This document shows, piece by piece, positions 26,578 through 35,738 of a stretch of 64,000 bases of DNA. A program made the translations under genes and the position numbers. Where the stretch lies: contig NZ_JALKAS010000001.1 in NCBI RefSeq assembly GCF_023015695.1, positions 2,232,001 to 2,296,000 on the forward strand, written 5' to 3'. Within the stretch, counting starts at the first letter, position 1; every line of letters begins with the position of its first letter. The stretch comes from Jannaschia sp. S6380. GTDB taxonomy: Bacteria; Pseudomonadota; Alphaproteobacteria; Rhodobacterales; Rhodobacteraceae. The notes beneath the pieces were generated by a model. That model made no database searches. It was not told the DNA's origin and saw nothing but the letters and a program-made list of their open reading frames with translations.

Positions 26578-27524
26578 GAGCCGCCCCCGTGCGCGGTCAG
26601 GAAGGCGTCGATTTCGGCGGGCGTGGAATTGCCTTCCATCGGCCCGCGCCGCGTGACCGCGATCGCCCCGGCGGCGTTCGCCCGGACCGCCGCCTGTCGC
26701 ACCGACGCGCCCCGCGTCAGCGCGGCCAGGAACGTCCCGCAGAAGCAGTCGCCCGCGCCGGTCGGATCGACCTCCTCCACCGGATGTCCGGCCAGGTCGT
26801 GACGCCCCTCCGGGCCGGCGACCGTCGCGCCTTGCGCGCCACGTTTCAGGACCACGATATCGGCGCCCGAAGTCAGGATGGCCTCCATGGCCTCGGCCTC
26901 GGGCAGGTCGGGAAACAGGAAGGCCAGGTCGCCAATGCTGGGCAGCAGGATGCGGGCGCGGGCCATGACGTGGTCGAGCGCCGCCCGTGCCTCGGCGTCG
27001 CGCATCAGTTCGGGCCGGGCGTTCGGGTCGCAGGACACCGCGCCGCCCGCCGCGAGGACCGTATCGACCGCCGACAGGATCGCCGTGCGCAGCGGCGCGC
27101 GGCCCAGCGACGCGGCCGAGACATGCAACAGCGTGGGCCGGGCCGTCAGCGCCGCATCGGGGACATGCAGCCGCTCCGCCGCGGTGCCCGCCAGATGGAA
27201 GATGAAGTCGCGGCGCCCATCCCGGTAGTAGGACACGAAGGCCGTCCCGGTCGGCAGGTCCGGGGCGGTGGTCACAGCGTCCAGATCGACGCCGTCCGCG
27301 CGCAGGCGCGACAGAACCGCGCGGCCGAACCCGTCGGCGCCGACGCCACCGATCATCCTGCTCCGCGCCCCCTGGCGGGCGGCCTGGTCGGCGAAGATGG
27401 CAGGCGCGCCGCTGGGATAGGGGCCGGAATAGGGACCGATCCGCTCCAGCCCGCAATCGCGGACATGCGACACGAACTCGACCAGGATCTCGCCGATCGC
27501 GAGCAGGGCGTGATTACGGAACAC
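26574..27524 (-). CDS. PfkB family carbohydrate kinase (probable tagatose/fructose kinase)
   Basis: A 316-aa ribokinase-fold sugar kinase. The N-terminal substrate region is LAIGEILVEFVSH followed by a GAP-containing loop. The C-terminal PfkB signature and catalytic base are in VDPTGAGDCFCGTFLAAL (near residues 250-267, DTGAGD-type). The start is GTG at 27524 with GGGAGGAG upstream; the much longer open frame upstream is a shadow of the regulator gene. Its stop overlaps the GatZ-family start. In this locus it likely phosphorylates the ketose made by SmoS or MtlK. Confidence 0.9.
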   Translation of the reverse strand: MFRNHALLAIGEILVEFVSHVRDCGLERIGPYSGPYPSGAPAIFADQAARQGARSRMIGGVGADGFGRAVLSRLRADGVDLDAVTTAPDLPTGTAFVSYYRDGRRDFIFHLAGTAAERLHVPDAALTARPTLLHVSAASLGRAPLRTAILSAVDTVLAAGGAVSCDPNARPELMRDAEARAALDHVMARARILLPSIGDLAFLFPDLPEAEAMEAILTSGADIVVLKRGAQGATVAGPEGRHDLAGHPVEEVDPTGAGDCFCGTFLAALTRGASVRQAAVRANAAGAIAVTRRGPMEGNSTPAEIDAFLTAHGGGS

Positions 27525-27536
27525 GGCACTCCTCCC

Positions 27537-27566
27537 TTGCCAACAGGGTCGAGCTATAGGCATAGT
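27537..27566 (+). promoter_or_regulatory. Possible promoter of the LacI-family regulator gene
   Basis: TTGCCA (27537-27542) and CATAGT (27561-27566), separated by 18 bases, resemble a sigma-70 promoter in the divergent gap between the PfkB and LacI-family genes. Matches are 5 of 6 and 4 of 6. No obvious LacI-type palindrome overlaps it. Confidence 0.3.
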
Positions 27567-27623
27567 TTTATCGCATGTCAAAATTCGACCTCTCGAGGCC
27601 GGATCATGTTCAGGGAGAGAAAA

Positions 27624-28685
27624 ATGGGGCAGGACGGCGGAAAGGAACCGAACAAGCCGCGCATCCGAACGATGGAGGAGCTTTCGGTCGCGATCGGCGT
27701 CTCGCGTCCCACGCTGTCGCGCTATTTCCAGGACCCGGGCGCCGTCAGCCGCAGCTCCGCCGAGAAGATCCGCGGTGGACTGGACCGGGTCGAATACGTC
27801 CCCAATTTCTTCGCCACGCGGATGAACCGCAAGTCCACGGGCATCATCGGCGTCCTCATCCCCTATTTGAACGACCTGTTCTTCACCAAGTTGCTGGAGG
27901 CGGTGGAGCGGGCCGCGATGGAGGCCGGCTACACCGTCATCACCCAATGCTCCCACTCCGACGCCCGGATCGAGGCGCGTGCGGCCGAGACCTTCATGTC
28001 GATGAGCGTGGATGGCGCGCTGGTGGCACCGCTGGGCAACCACAGCGATCTGAAGGTTCACGAACGGCTGAATTCCCGACTTCCATTCGTGCTGGTCGAT
28101 TCGCGGCCCGACTCGCTGTCGAATGTCGATTTCGTCGGCACCGATCATGCGCAAAGTACGGGTTTGATTACGGATTACCTGTGTCAGCGCGGCGATCCGC
28201 CGATCTTCCTGGCGATGCCGCGCGTCAACTTCAACGCGCTGGAGCGCGAGAACGCCTATGTCGCGCGGATGGAGGCCGCAGGGCATCCGCCCGTGGTCAT
28301 CGGCACCGACGCCGTCGACGAGACCTGGCATTTCGAGGCCCATGGCGAGGCCGTGCTGGACGCCTGCTTCTCGCGCGGGGCGCACACGCGCGCCTCGATC
28401 CTCTGCGCCAACGACCGGCTGGCCATCGGGGCGTTGCGGGCGGCGGCGAGGCACGGGCTGGAGGCCGGCGCCACGCGGCATGGCGGCCTGCGGATCGCCG
28501 GGCATGACGACTATCCGCTCTGCCCCTTCCTGACGCCGTCGCTGACCACCGTCGCCCAGGACGTGGACGCAATCGGACGGGCCGCCGTCAGCCGTCTCGT
28601 TCACAAGATACGCGCGGAAGATGCCCCGTCGCAGCAGACCGTTCAGCTGTTCCCCGGGGCAATGAAAGTGCGGGAATCCGCCTGA
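27624..28685 (+). CDS. LacI family transcriptional regulator of the polyol locus
   Basis: A 353-aa repressor. The N-terminal LacI helix-turn-helix lies at about residues 13-35 (TMEELSVAIGVSRPTLSRYF), followed by the hinge-helix region ending in RVEYVPNFFATRMNRKST. The periplasmic-binding-like effector domain follows, with IIGVLIPYLNDLFF and IAGHDDYPL near the end. The ATG at 27624 has AGGGAGAG 6 bp upstream and is preferred to the ATG at 27606. It is divergent from the kinase/GatZ-family pair and directly upstream of smoE. It probably controls both, with a hexitol or its ketose as inducer. Confidence 0.92.
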   Translation: MGQDGGKEPNKPRIRTMEELSVAIGVSRPTLSRYFQDPGAVSRSSAEKIRGGLDRVEYVPNFFATRMNRKSTGIIGVLIPYLNDLFFTKLLEAVERAAMEAGYTVITQCSHSDARIEARAAETFMSMSVDGALVAPLGNHSDLKVHERLNSRLPFVLVDSRPDSLSNVDFVGTDHAQSTGLITDYLCQRGDPPIFLAMPRVNFNALERENAYVARMEAAGHPPVVIGTDAVDETWHFEAHGEAVLDACFSRGAHTRASILCANDRLAIGALRAAARHGLEAGATRHGGLRIAGHDDYPLCPFLTPSLTTVAQDVDAIGRAAVSRLVHKIRAEDAPSQQTVQLFPGAMKVRESA

Positions 28686-28720
28686 CGGGGGCGGATTGTT
28701 CCACCACGACCCTCCAGGAG

Positions 28721-28763
28721 ACCAATAAATTCTTGACGCGAGGTAATCTCGCCGCGTATTGGT
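28721..28763 (+). promoter_or_regulatory. Promoter and nested palindromes upstream of smoE
   Basis: A candidate -35 TTGACG (28733-28738) and weak -10 TATTGG (28757-28762) overlap two inverted repeats. One is GCGAG-GTAAT-CTCGC (28738-28752). The wider one is ACCAATA (28721-28727) with TATTGGT (28757-28763). A palindrome within the promoter spacer is what a LacI-type repressor site would look like. The two repeats are not concentric, so they may serve different proteins. Confidence 0.5.
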
Positions 28764-28807
28764 GAACGCGCGTAAAATTCTGCGCCAACACTGATGGGAG
28801 GAACATC

Positions 28808-30121
28808 ATGACTGCCAAGCGCACCCTTACGGGATCCGTGGCGACACTGGCCATCGCGGCCGCCCTGCCCGCCGCCGCGATCGCCGAGGAAATCACGATC
28901 GCCACCGTGAACAACGGTGACATGATCATCATGCAGGAACTGTCTTCGCAATGGGAGGAGCAGACCGGCAACACGATCAACTGGGTCGTGCTCGAAGAAA
29001 ACGTGCTGCGTCAGCGCGTCACCACCGACATCGCCACCGGGGGCGGCCAGTACGACATCCTGACCATCGGCTCCTACGAAGCGCCGATCTGGGGTGCGCA
29101 GGGCTGGCTGGAGCCGCTCGATTCGATCGAGGGCTACGACTACGACGACCTGATCCCCGCCGTGAAGGCCGGCCTGAGCCATGACGGCACGCTCTACGCG
29201 CTGCCCTTCTATGCCGAATCGTCCTTTACGATGTACCGCACCGACCTGTTCGAGGAGGCCGGGTTGGAGATGCCCGACCAGCCGACCTATGCGCAGATCG
29301 AGGAATTCGCCGCCGCCCTGACCGACAAGGAGAACGAGCAGTACGGCATCTGTCTGCGCGGCAAGCCCGGCTGGGGCGAGAACATGGCGTTCTTCTCGAC
29401 GCTGGTGAACACCAATGGCGGCCGCTGGTTCGACGAGAACTGGGTCCCCCAGCTCGATCAGCCGGAATGGGCCGACGCGCTCGACTACTACTTGAACCTG
29501 ATGACGAATTACGGCCCCCCGGGTGCGACCGCGAACGGCTATAACGAGAACCAGGCCCTGTTCCAGACCGGCAAATGCGCCATGTGGATCGACGCCACCT
29601 CGGCGGCCGGCCGCGTGTTCGATCCCGAACAGTCCGACGTCGCCGACCGCATCGACTTCACCGCCGCGCCGGTGGCCGATGTCGACAAGGGCAACGCCTG
29701 GTTCTGGTCTTGGTCGCTGGCCGTGCCGACCAGCACGCAGAAGGCCGACGTGGCCAAGGACTTCCTTTCCTGGGCGACCAGCGCCGACTACGTCAACATG
29801 GTGGGTGAGGCCAAGGGCTGGGTCGCGGTTCCGCCGGGCACCCGCGTCTCGACCTACGAGAACCAGAACTACATCGATGCGGCGCCCTTCGCCGAGACGG
29901 TCCTGAGCTCGATCCAAGCCGCCGATCCTTCGGACGCCACGGCCGATCCGGTCCCCTATACCGGCATCCAGTACGTCGCGATCCCCGAGTTCCAGGGCAT
30001 CGGCACGACGGTGGGCCAGAACATCTCGGCCGCGCTGGCCGGGAACATGACCGCCGAGGAGGCGCTGGCCGCCTCACAGCAGTCGACCGTCGAGGAAATG
30101 GAGGACGCGGGCTACAACTGA
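28808..30121 (+). CDS. smoE: Polyol ABC transporter substrate-binding protein
   Basis: A 437-aa extracellular solute-binding protein of the sugar/polyol family. It has a signal peptide (about residues 1-26, cleaved after AAAIA) and then a binding fold (TTDIATGGGQYDILTIGSYE; FYAESSFTMYRTDLF). The gene order smoE-smoF-smoG-smoK-smoS-mtlK matches the sorbitol/mannitol operon described in Rhodobacter sphaeroides, hence the symbol. The start has GGGAGG about 6 bp upstream. It captures hexitols in the periplasm. A strong hairpin follows the stop, which would favour higher expression of this gene than of the permeases. Confidence 0.93.
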   Translation: MTAKRTLTGSVATLAIAAALPAAAIAEEITIATVNNGDMIIMQELSSQWEEQTGNTINWVVLEENVLRQRVTTDIATGGGQYDILTIGSYEAPIWGAQGWLEPLDSIEGYDYDDLIPAVKAGLSHDGTLYALPFYAESSFTMYRTDLFEEAGLEMPDQPTYAQIEEFAAALTDKENEQYGICLRGKPGWGENMAFFSTLVNTNGGRWFDENWVPQLDQPEWADALDYYLNLMTNYGPPGATANGYNENQALFQTGKCAMWIDATSAAGRVFDPEQSDVADRIDFTAAPVADVDKGNAWFWSWSLAVPTSTQKADVAKDFLSWATSADYVNMVGEAKGWVAVPPGTRVSTYENQNYIDAAPFAETVLSSIQAADPSDATADPVPYTGIQYVAIPEFQGIGTTVGQNISAALAGNMTAEEALAASQQSTVEEMEDAGYN

Positions 30122-30134
30122 GCCCCGCGCCTCC

Positions 30135-30156
30135 GGCGGGGCCTTCGGGCCCCGCC
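30135..30156 (+). terminator. UUCG-tetraloop stem-loop between smoE and smoF
   Basis: Perfect 9-bp stem GGCGGGGCC / GGCCCCGCC closed by TTCG (30144-30147), 14 bp after the smoE stop. It has no T-tract. It is likely an mRNA-stabilising or partially attenuating intercistronic hairpin that keeps binding-protein message in excess. Confidence 0.7.
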
Positions 30157-30218
30157 ACGATCCGCCGAACCCCGCCCGATCCCGTCCCGTCGCGACCCTA
30201 GCGCAAGGATTCCCCGTC

Positions 30219-31091
30219 ATGGCCACCGCCCATTCCCGCGCCGCCGCCCGCTGGATGATCGCCCCGGCGACGACCCTCCTGCTTGCCTGGATGCTGATCC
30301 CGCTGTGCATGACGCTCTATTATTCGTTCCGTCGCTACCGTCTGCTTACGCCGGAGCGTCAGGGCTGGGTCGGCTTCCGCAACTACGAACGGTTCCTGGG
30401 CAACCAGGCCTTCCAGGAGGCGTTCGTGAACACGCTCGTCCTCGTGCTGGGCGTTCTGATCATCACCGTGGTGCTGGGTATCCTGCTGGCGATCCTGCTG
30501 GATCAGCCGATGTGGGGCCAGGGCATCATGCGGATCCTGGTGATCGCACCGTTCTTCGTCATGCCGACCGTCTCGGCGCTGGTGTGGAAGAATATGTTCC
30601 TGAACCCGGTGAACGGCCTCTTCGCGCATGCGGCCGAGGCGGTCGGGCTGCAACCCTACGACTTCCTGGCGCAGGCGCCGCTGATGTCGATCATCGGCAT
30701 CGTCAGTTGGCAGTGGCTGCCCTTCGCGACGCTGATCCTGCTGACCGCGATCCAGTCGCTCGACAGCGAGCAGATGGAGGCCGCCGAGATGGACGGCGCC
30801 GGGCCGATCTCGCGCTTCTTCTATATCACGCTGCCGCATCTCAGCCGGGCGATCACCGTGGTGATCCTCATCCAGACGATCTTCCTTCTGTCGATCTTCG
30901 CCGAGATCCTGGTGACCACGAATGGCGGCCCGGGGACCGCGTCGACGAACCTGACCTATCTCGTCTACGCCGAGAGCCTATTGAATTTCGACGTGGGCGA
31001 AGGCTCCGCCGGGGGCGTGATCGCCATCATCCTGGCCAACATCGTCGCGATCTTCCTGATGCGCGCCATCGGCAAGAACCTGGACGCTTGA
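30219..31091 (+). CDS. smoF: Polyol ABC transporter permease
   Basis: A 290-aa membrane protein with six predicted helices, of the MalF/UgpA type. The EAA loop is near residues 188-207 (EAAEMDGAGPISRFFYITLP). It forms the hexitol channel together with SmoG. It starts 97 bp after smoE, beyond the stem-loop, with AAGGATT upstream, and ends 13 bp before smoG. Position and order match the Rhodobacter smo operon. Confidence 0.93.
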   Translation: MATAHSRAAARWMIAPATTLLLAWMLIPLCMTLYYSFRRYRLLTPERQGWVGFRNYERFLGNQAFQEAFVNTLVLVLGVLIITVVLGILLAILLDQPMWGQGIMRILVIAPFFVMPTVSALVWKNMFLNPVNGLFAHAAEAVGLQPYDFLAQAPLMSIIGIVSWQWLPFATLILLTAIQSLDSEQMEAAEMDGAGPISRFFYITLPHLSRAITVVILIQTIFLLSIFAEILVTTNGGPGTASTNLTYLVYAESLLNFDVGEGSAGGVIAIILANIVAIFLMRAIGKNLDA

Positions 31092-31104
31092 GGAGGGACC
31101 GCAG

Positions 31105-31935
<831 letters not shown>

Positions 31936-31949
31936 GGGAGGTCGCCCCC

Positions 31950-32950
<1,001 letters not shown>

Positions 32951-32954
<4 letters not shown>

Positions 32955-33724
32955 AACGCCTTGATGGGAAATCCGCGTTGATCACGGGGGCCGCCCGCGG
33001 TATCGGGACAGGCTTCGCCGAGGCCTACTTGCGTGAGGGCGCGACGGTAGCCATCGCGGATATCGACCTGGACGCGGCGCGTGCCACCGCGGAGGCGCTG
33101 GGCGACGGGGCCCATGCGGTCCACCTCGACGTCACCGCGCAGGACAGCATCGACGCCGCCATCGCCGCCACGGTCGAGACGGCCGGAAAGCTCGACATCC
33201 TGATCAACAACGCCGCGCTCTTCGATGCCGACCGGACCATCGACATCACCCGCGAAAGCTACGACCGGCTCTATGCCGTCAACGTGGCGGGCACGCTGTT
33301 CACCATGCAGGCGGCGGCGCGGCAGATGATCGCGCAGGGCCATGGCGGCAAGATCATCAACATGGCGAGCCAGGCCGGTCGGCGCGGCGAGGCGCTGGTC
33401 CTCGTCTACTGCTCGACCAAGGCGGCGGTGATCTCGATGACGCAATCGGCCGGGCTCGACCTGATCCGGCATGGCATCAACGTCAATGCCATCGCGCCGG
33501 GCGTCGTCGACGGCGCCCACTGGGAACATGTCGACGCCACCTTCGCCCGCCTGGAAGGCAAACCCATCGGCCAGAAACGCGCCGAGGTGGAGGCGGGCGT
33601 TCCCGCCGGCCGCTACGCCGTGCCCGCCGATCTGGCCGGCATGGCCGTCTTTCTCGCCTCGTCCGAGGCCGACTACATCGTCTCGCAAACCTACAATGTC
33701 GATGGCGGCCAATGGATGAGTTGA
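32951..33724 (+). CDS. smoS: Polyol (sorbitol/galactitol) dehydrogenase, SDR family
   Basis: A 257-aa short-chain dehydrogenase. It has the NAD-binding motif [15 protein letters not shown] (about residues 12-26), NNAA near 89, and a catalytic serine followed by YCSTK (about 153-157). SmoS of Rhodobacter oxidises D-glucitol to D-fructose and also galactitol to D-tagatose and L-iditol to L-sorbose. The same role is inferred here from position and sequence. It overlaps smoK by 4 bases and mtlK by 13 bases, so all three should be co-translated. Confidence 0.93.
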
Positions 33725-35238
33725 CGCGCAACGCACGCGGGCCGGACGGGTCCGCGCCCGAACCGCTGTCGCTGGACGGCCTCGCCCGGCTGCCCGACAC
33801 CATTGCCGTGCCGAGTTATGACCGCGCCGACCTGTCGCCCGGCATCGTCCATATCGGGCTGGGCAACTTTCACCGCGCCCACCAGGCCTGGTACACGCAC
33901 CGCCTGATGCAGGACGGTCGGGCGCGGGACTGGGCGATCCTGGGCGCGGGCGTGCGGCCCGCCGACGCCGATCAGCGCGCGGCGCTTCTGGCGCAGGATT
34001 GCCTGACCACCCTGATCGAGCTGGACCCCGACGGACGATCGGCCGAGGTGACGGGCGCGATGATCGACTTTCTGCCGGTCGAGCCCGACAACGCCGCCCT
34101 GATCGCGCGCATGGCCGACCCCGAGATCCGCATCGTGTCGCTGACCGTGACCGAAGGCGGCTATTTCCGCACCGGCGATGGCGGCTTCGACGAGGATCAC
34201 GACGACATCCGCCACGACGCGGCCGATCCCGACCGGCCGCGCACCGCCTTCGGCGCCATGGTCGCCGCGCTGGCCCGGCGCCGCGCCGCCGGGCACGGGC
34301 CCTTCACCTGCCAGTCCTGCGACAACCTGCAGGGCAACGGCGACATCCTGCGCCGCACGGTTACCGGCCTCGCCCGGCTGCACGACGCGGACCTTGCCGG
34401 CTGGATCGACGCCAACTGCACCTTTCCGAACGCCATGGTCGACTGCATCGTCCCGGCCACCGGCGAAGCGGAGCGCGCGTTGGCCCGGGATTTCGGCGTC
34501 GCGGATCGCGCGCCCGTCACGCATGAGCCGTTCCGGCAATGGGTGATGGAAGACCGCTTCTGCGCCGGCCGCCCCGACTGGGATCAGGCCGGCGCCACTT
34601 TCACCGACGATGTCCACGCCTACGAGGCGATGAAGCTGCGGCTCCTGAACGCCGGACATCAGATCCTGGCCAATCCGGGCGAGGTGCTGGGCCTTGCCAC
34701 CATTGCCGACTGCATGGCCCATGACGCGGTCGGACCGCTGTTCCGCATTGTCGCCAGCCGGGAGATCGCGCCCCATGTCGCGGCCGTGCCCGGCATGACC
34801 CCCGCCGCCTATATCAAACTGACGGCGGACCGCTTCGCCAACCCCCAGATCCGCGACACCACCCGGCGCGTGGCGTTCGACGGCTCGGCCCGTCACCCGG
34901 GTTTCCTGCTGCCCGTCATCCGCGACGCGCTGGCCGCCGATGCCCCCATCGCCGGCCTGGCCCTGGTCGAGGCGGCCTGGGCGCGCATGTGTGCGGGCTT
35001 GCGCGAGGACGGAACGGAAATCGCGCCCAACGACCCGCATTGGTCGCGCCTGCAGGCAACCGCCCAGGCGGCCCGCGACCAGCCGGCCGCCTGGCTCGCG
35101 CAGCGCGACATCTATGGCGACCTGGCCGGCGAGCCGCGTCTGGAGGAGGCGTTCGCGCCCTGGCTTGCGATGATCTGGTCGGACGGCATGGAGGCCGCGA
35201 TCGCGCACTACCTGCGGACGTCCGCGCCCCCGGCCTGA
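33712..35238 (+). CDS. mtlK: Mannitol dehydrogenase family protein
   Basis: A 508-aa polyol-specific long-chain dehydrogenase (MtlK/UxaB family). The N-terminal NAD domain begins with GIVHIGLGNFHRAHQA (about residues 44-59). The catalytic motif KxxxxNxxH is in MKLRLLNAGHQILA (about 307-320). It oxidises D-mannitol (and D-arabitol in relatives) to D-fructose. It overlaps the end of smoS by 13 bases. It is the last gene of the operon here; the mtlZ kinase of the Rhodobacter operon is not downstream, and the PfkB kinase on the other strand may replace it. Confidence 0.95.
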   Translation: MDELTRNARGPDGSAPEPLSLDGLARLPDTIAVPSYDRADLSPGIVHIGLGNFHRAHQAWYTHRLMQDGRARDWAILGAGVRPADADQRAALLAQDCLTTLIELDPDGRSAEVTGAMIDFLPVEPDNAALIARMADPEIRIVSLTVTEGGYFRTGDGGFDEDHDDIRHDAADPDRPRTAFGAMVAALARRRAAGHGPFTCQSCDNLQGNGDILRRTVTGLARLHDADLAGWIDANCTFPNAMVDCIVPATGEAERALARDFGVADRAPVTHEPFRQWVMEDRFCAGRPDWDQAGATFTDDVHAYEAMKLRLLNAGHQILANPGEVLGLATIADCMAHDAVGPLFRIVASREIAPHVAAVPGMTPAAYIKLTADRFANPQIRDTTRRVAFDGSARHPGFLLPVIRDALAADAPIAGLALVEAAWARMCAGLREDGTEIAPNDPHWSRLQATAQAARDQPAAWLAQRDIYGDLAGEPRLEEAFAPWLAMIWSDGMEAAIAHYLRTSAPPA

Positions 35239-35256
35239 CCCCCGCGCCGCTCCCGC

Positions 35257-35568
35257 CTAATGGGTCCAGGAGCCCCGGCGGTTGGTCGCGAAATTCTCGC
35301 CATAGCCGCCGGCGCGGATGTTGGCCTTGCGCCCCTGTGGGCGAAGCACGACGAAGTCGATGCCCCTGTCGCGGGCGTAGTCCTCGGCCTCTTCCTGCGT
35401 CTCGAACTGGAGGCGGACCTGCGCCTGCGTGTCGCGCGATCCGGTCCAGCCGGTCAGCGGGTCGATCTCGCGCGGGGCCTCGGGCACGAATTCCAGAACC
35501 CAGTCGCGGGTATTGGCCGTGCCGGACGACATGGCGGTGCGGGCGGGCTTGAAGATGCGGGCGCGCAT
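35257..35568 (-). CDS. ETC complex I subunit (NDUFS4 / 18-kDa homologue)
   Basis: A 103-aa protein of the ETC_C1_NDUFA4/NDUFS4 family, an accessory subunit of alphaproteobacterial and mitochondrial complex I. It begins [15 protein letters not shown] and contains [19 protein letters not shown] (about residues 22-40), then a conserved C-terminal segment with [15 protein letters not shown]. The ATG at 35568 matches the family start; a longer frame upstream is not supported. It is encoded apart from the nuo operon, divergent from uvrB, which is typical in this lineage. Confidence 0.92.
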   Translation of the reverse strand: MRARIFKPARTAMSSGTANTRDWVLEFVPEAPREIDPLTGWTGSRDTQAQVRLQFETQEEAEDYARDRGIDFVVLRPQGRKANIRAGGYGENFATNRRGSWTH

Positions 35569-35609
35569 GGTGAGCTCCGGTTCGGGGGTGTGACGGTCCG
35601 GCCCAGATA

Positions 35610-35646
35610 GCCGCGCGGGCCCGCCGGGGGCAAGGGCCCGCGCGGC
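35610..35646. repeat. Perfect 13-bp inverted repeat between the NDUFS4 homologue and uvrB
   Basis: GCCGCGCGGGCCC (35610-35622) and GGGCCCGCGCGGC (35634-35646) flank an 11-base loop. It lies upstream of both divergent genes, 36 bp before the uvrB SOS box. It is unusually strong for a promoter region. It could be a leader hairpin of the minus-strand gene or a transcription insulator. Confidence 0.6.
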
Positions 35647-35681
35647 CACCCTGCCATAGGCGGGCCGCGGGACGGGTTGAA

Positions 35682-35696
35682 GAACGTCCCCGGAAC
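35682..35696. promoter_or_regulatory. SOS (LexA) box upstream of uvrB
   Basis: GAACGTCCCCGGAAC matches the alphaproteobacterial LexA consensus GAAC-N7-GAAC exactly. It lies 42 bp before the uvrB start codon. uvrB is a classical SOS gene, so LexA repression relieved by DNA damage is expected. Confidence 0.9.
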
Positions 35697-35738
35697 GTCA
35701 CATGTATAGCCCTGCCCGTCCCGAGCCCCGAGATCCCC

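Noticed and set aside
26589..27605. N-terminal extension of the LacI-family frame through the kinase gene
   Set aside because: The helix-turn-helix begins just after the ATG at 27624 with a good ribosome-binding site; the extension is antisense to the kinase.
27527..28604. N-terminal extension of the PfkB kinase frame through the regulator gene
   Set aside because: Kinase similarity begins at the GTG at 27524 with GGGAGGAG upstream; the extension is antisense to the regulator.
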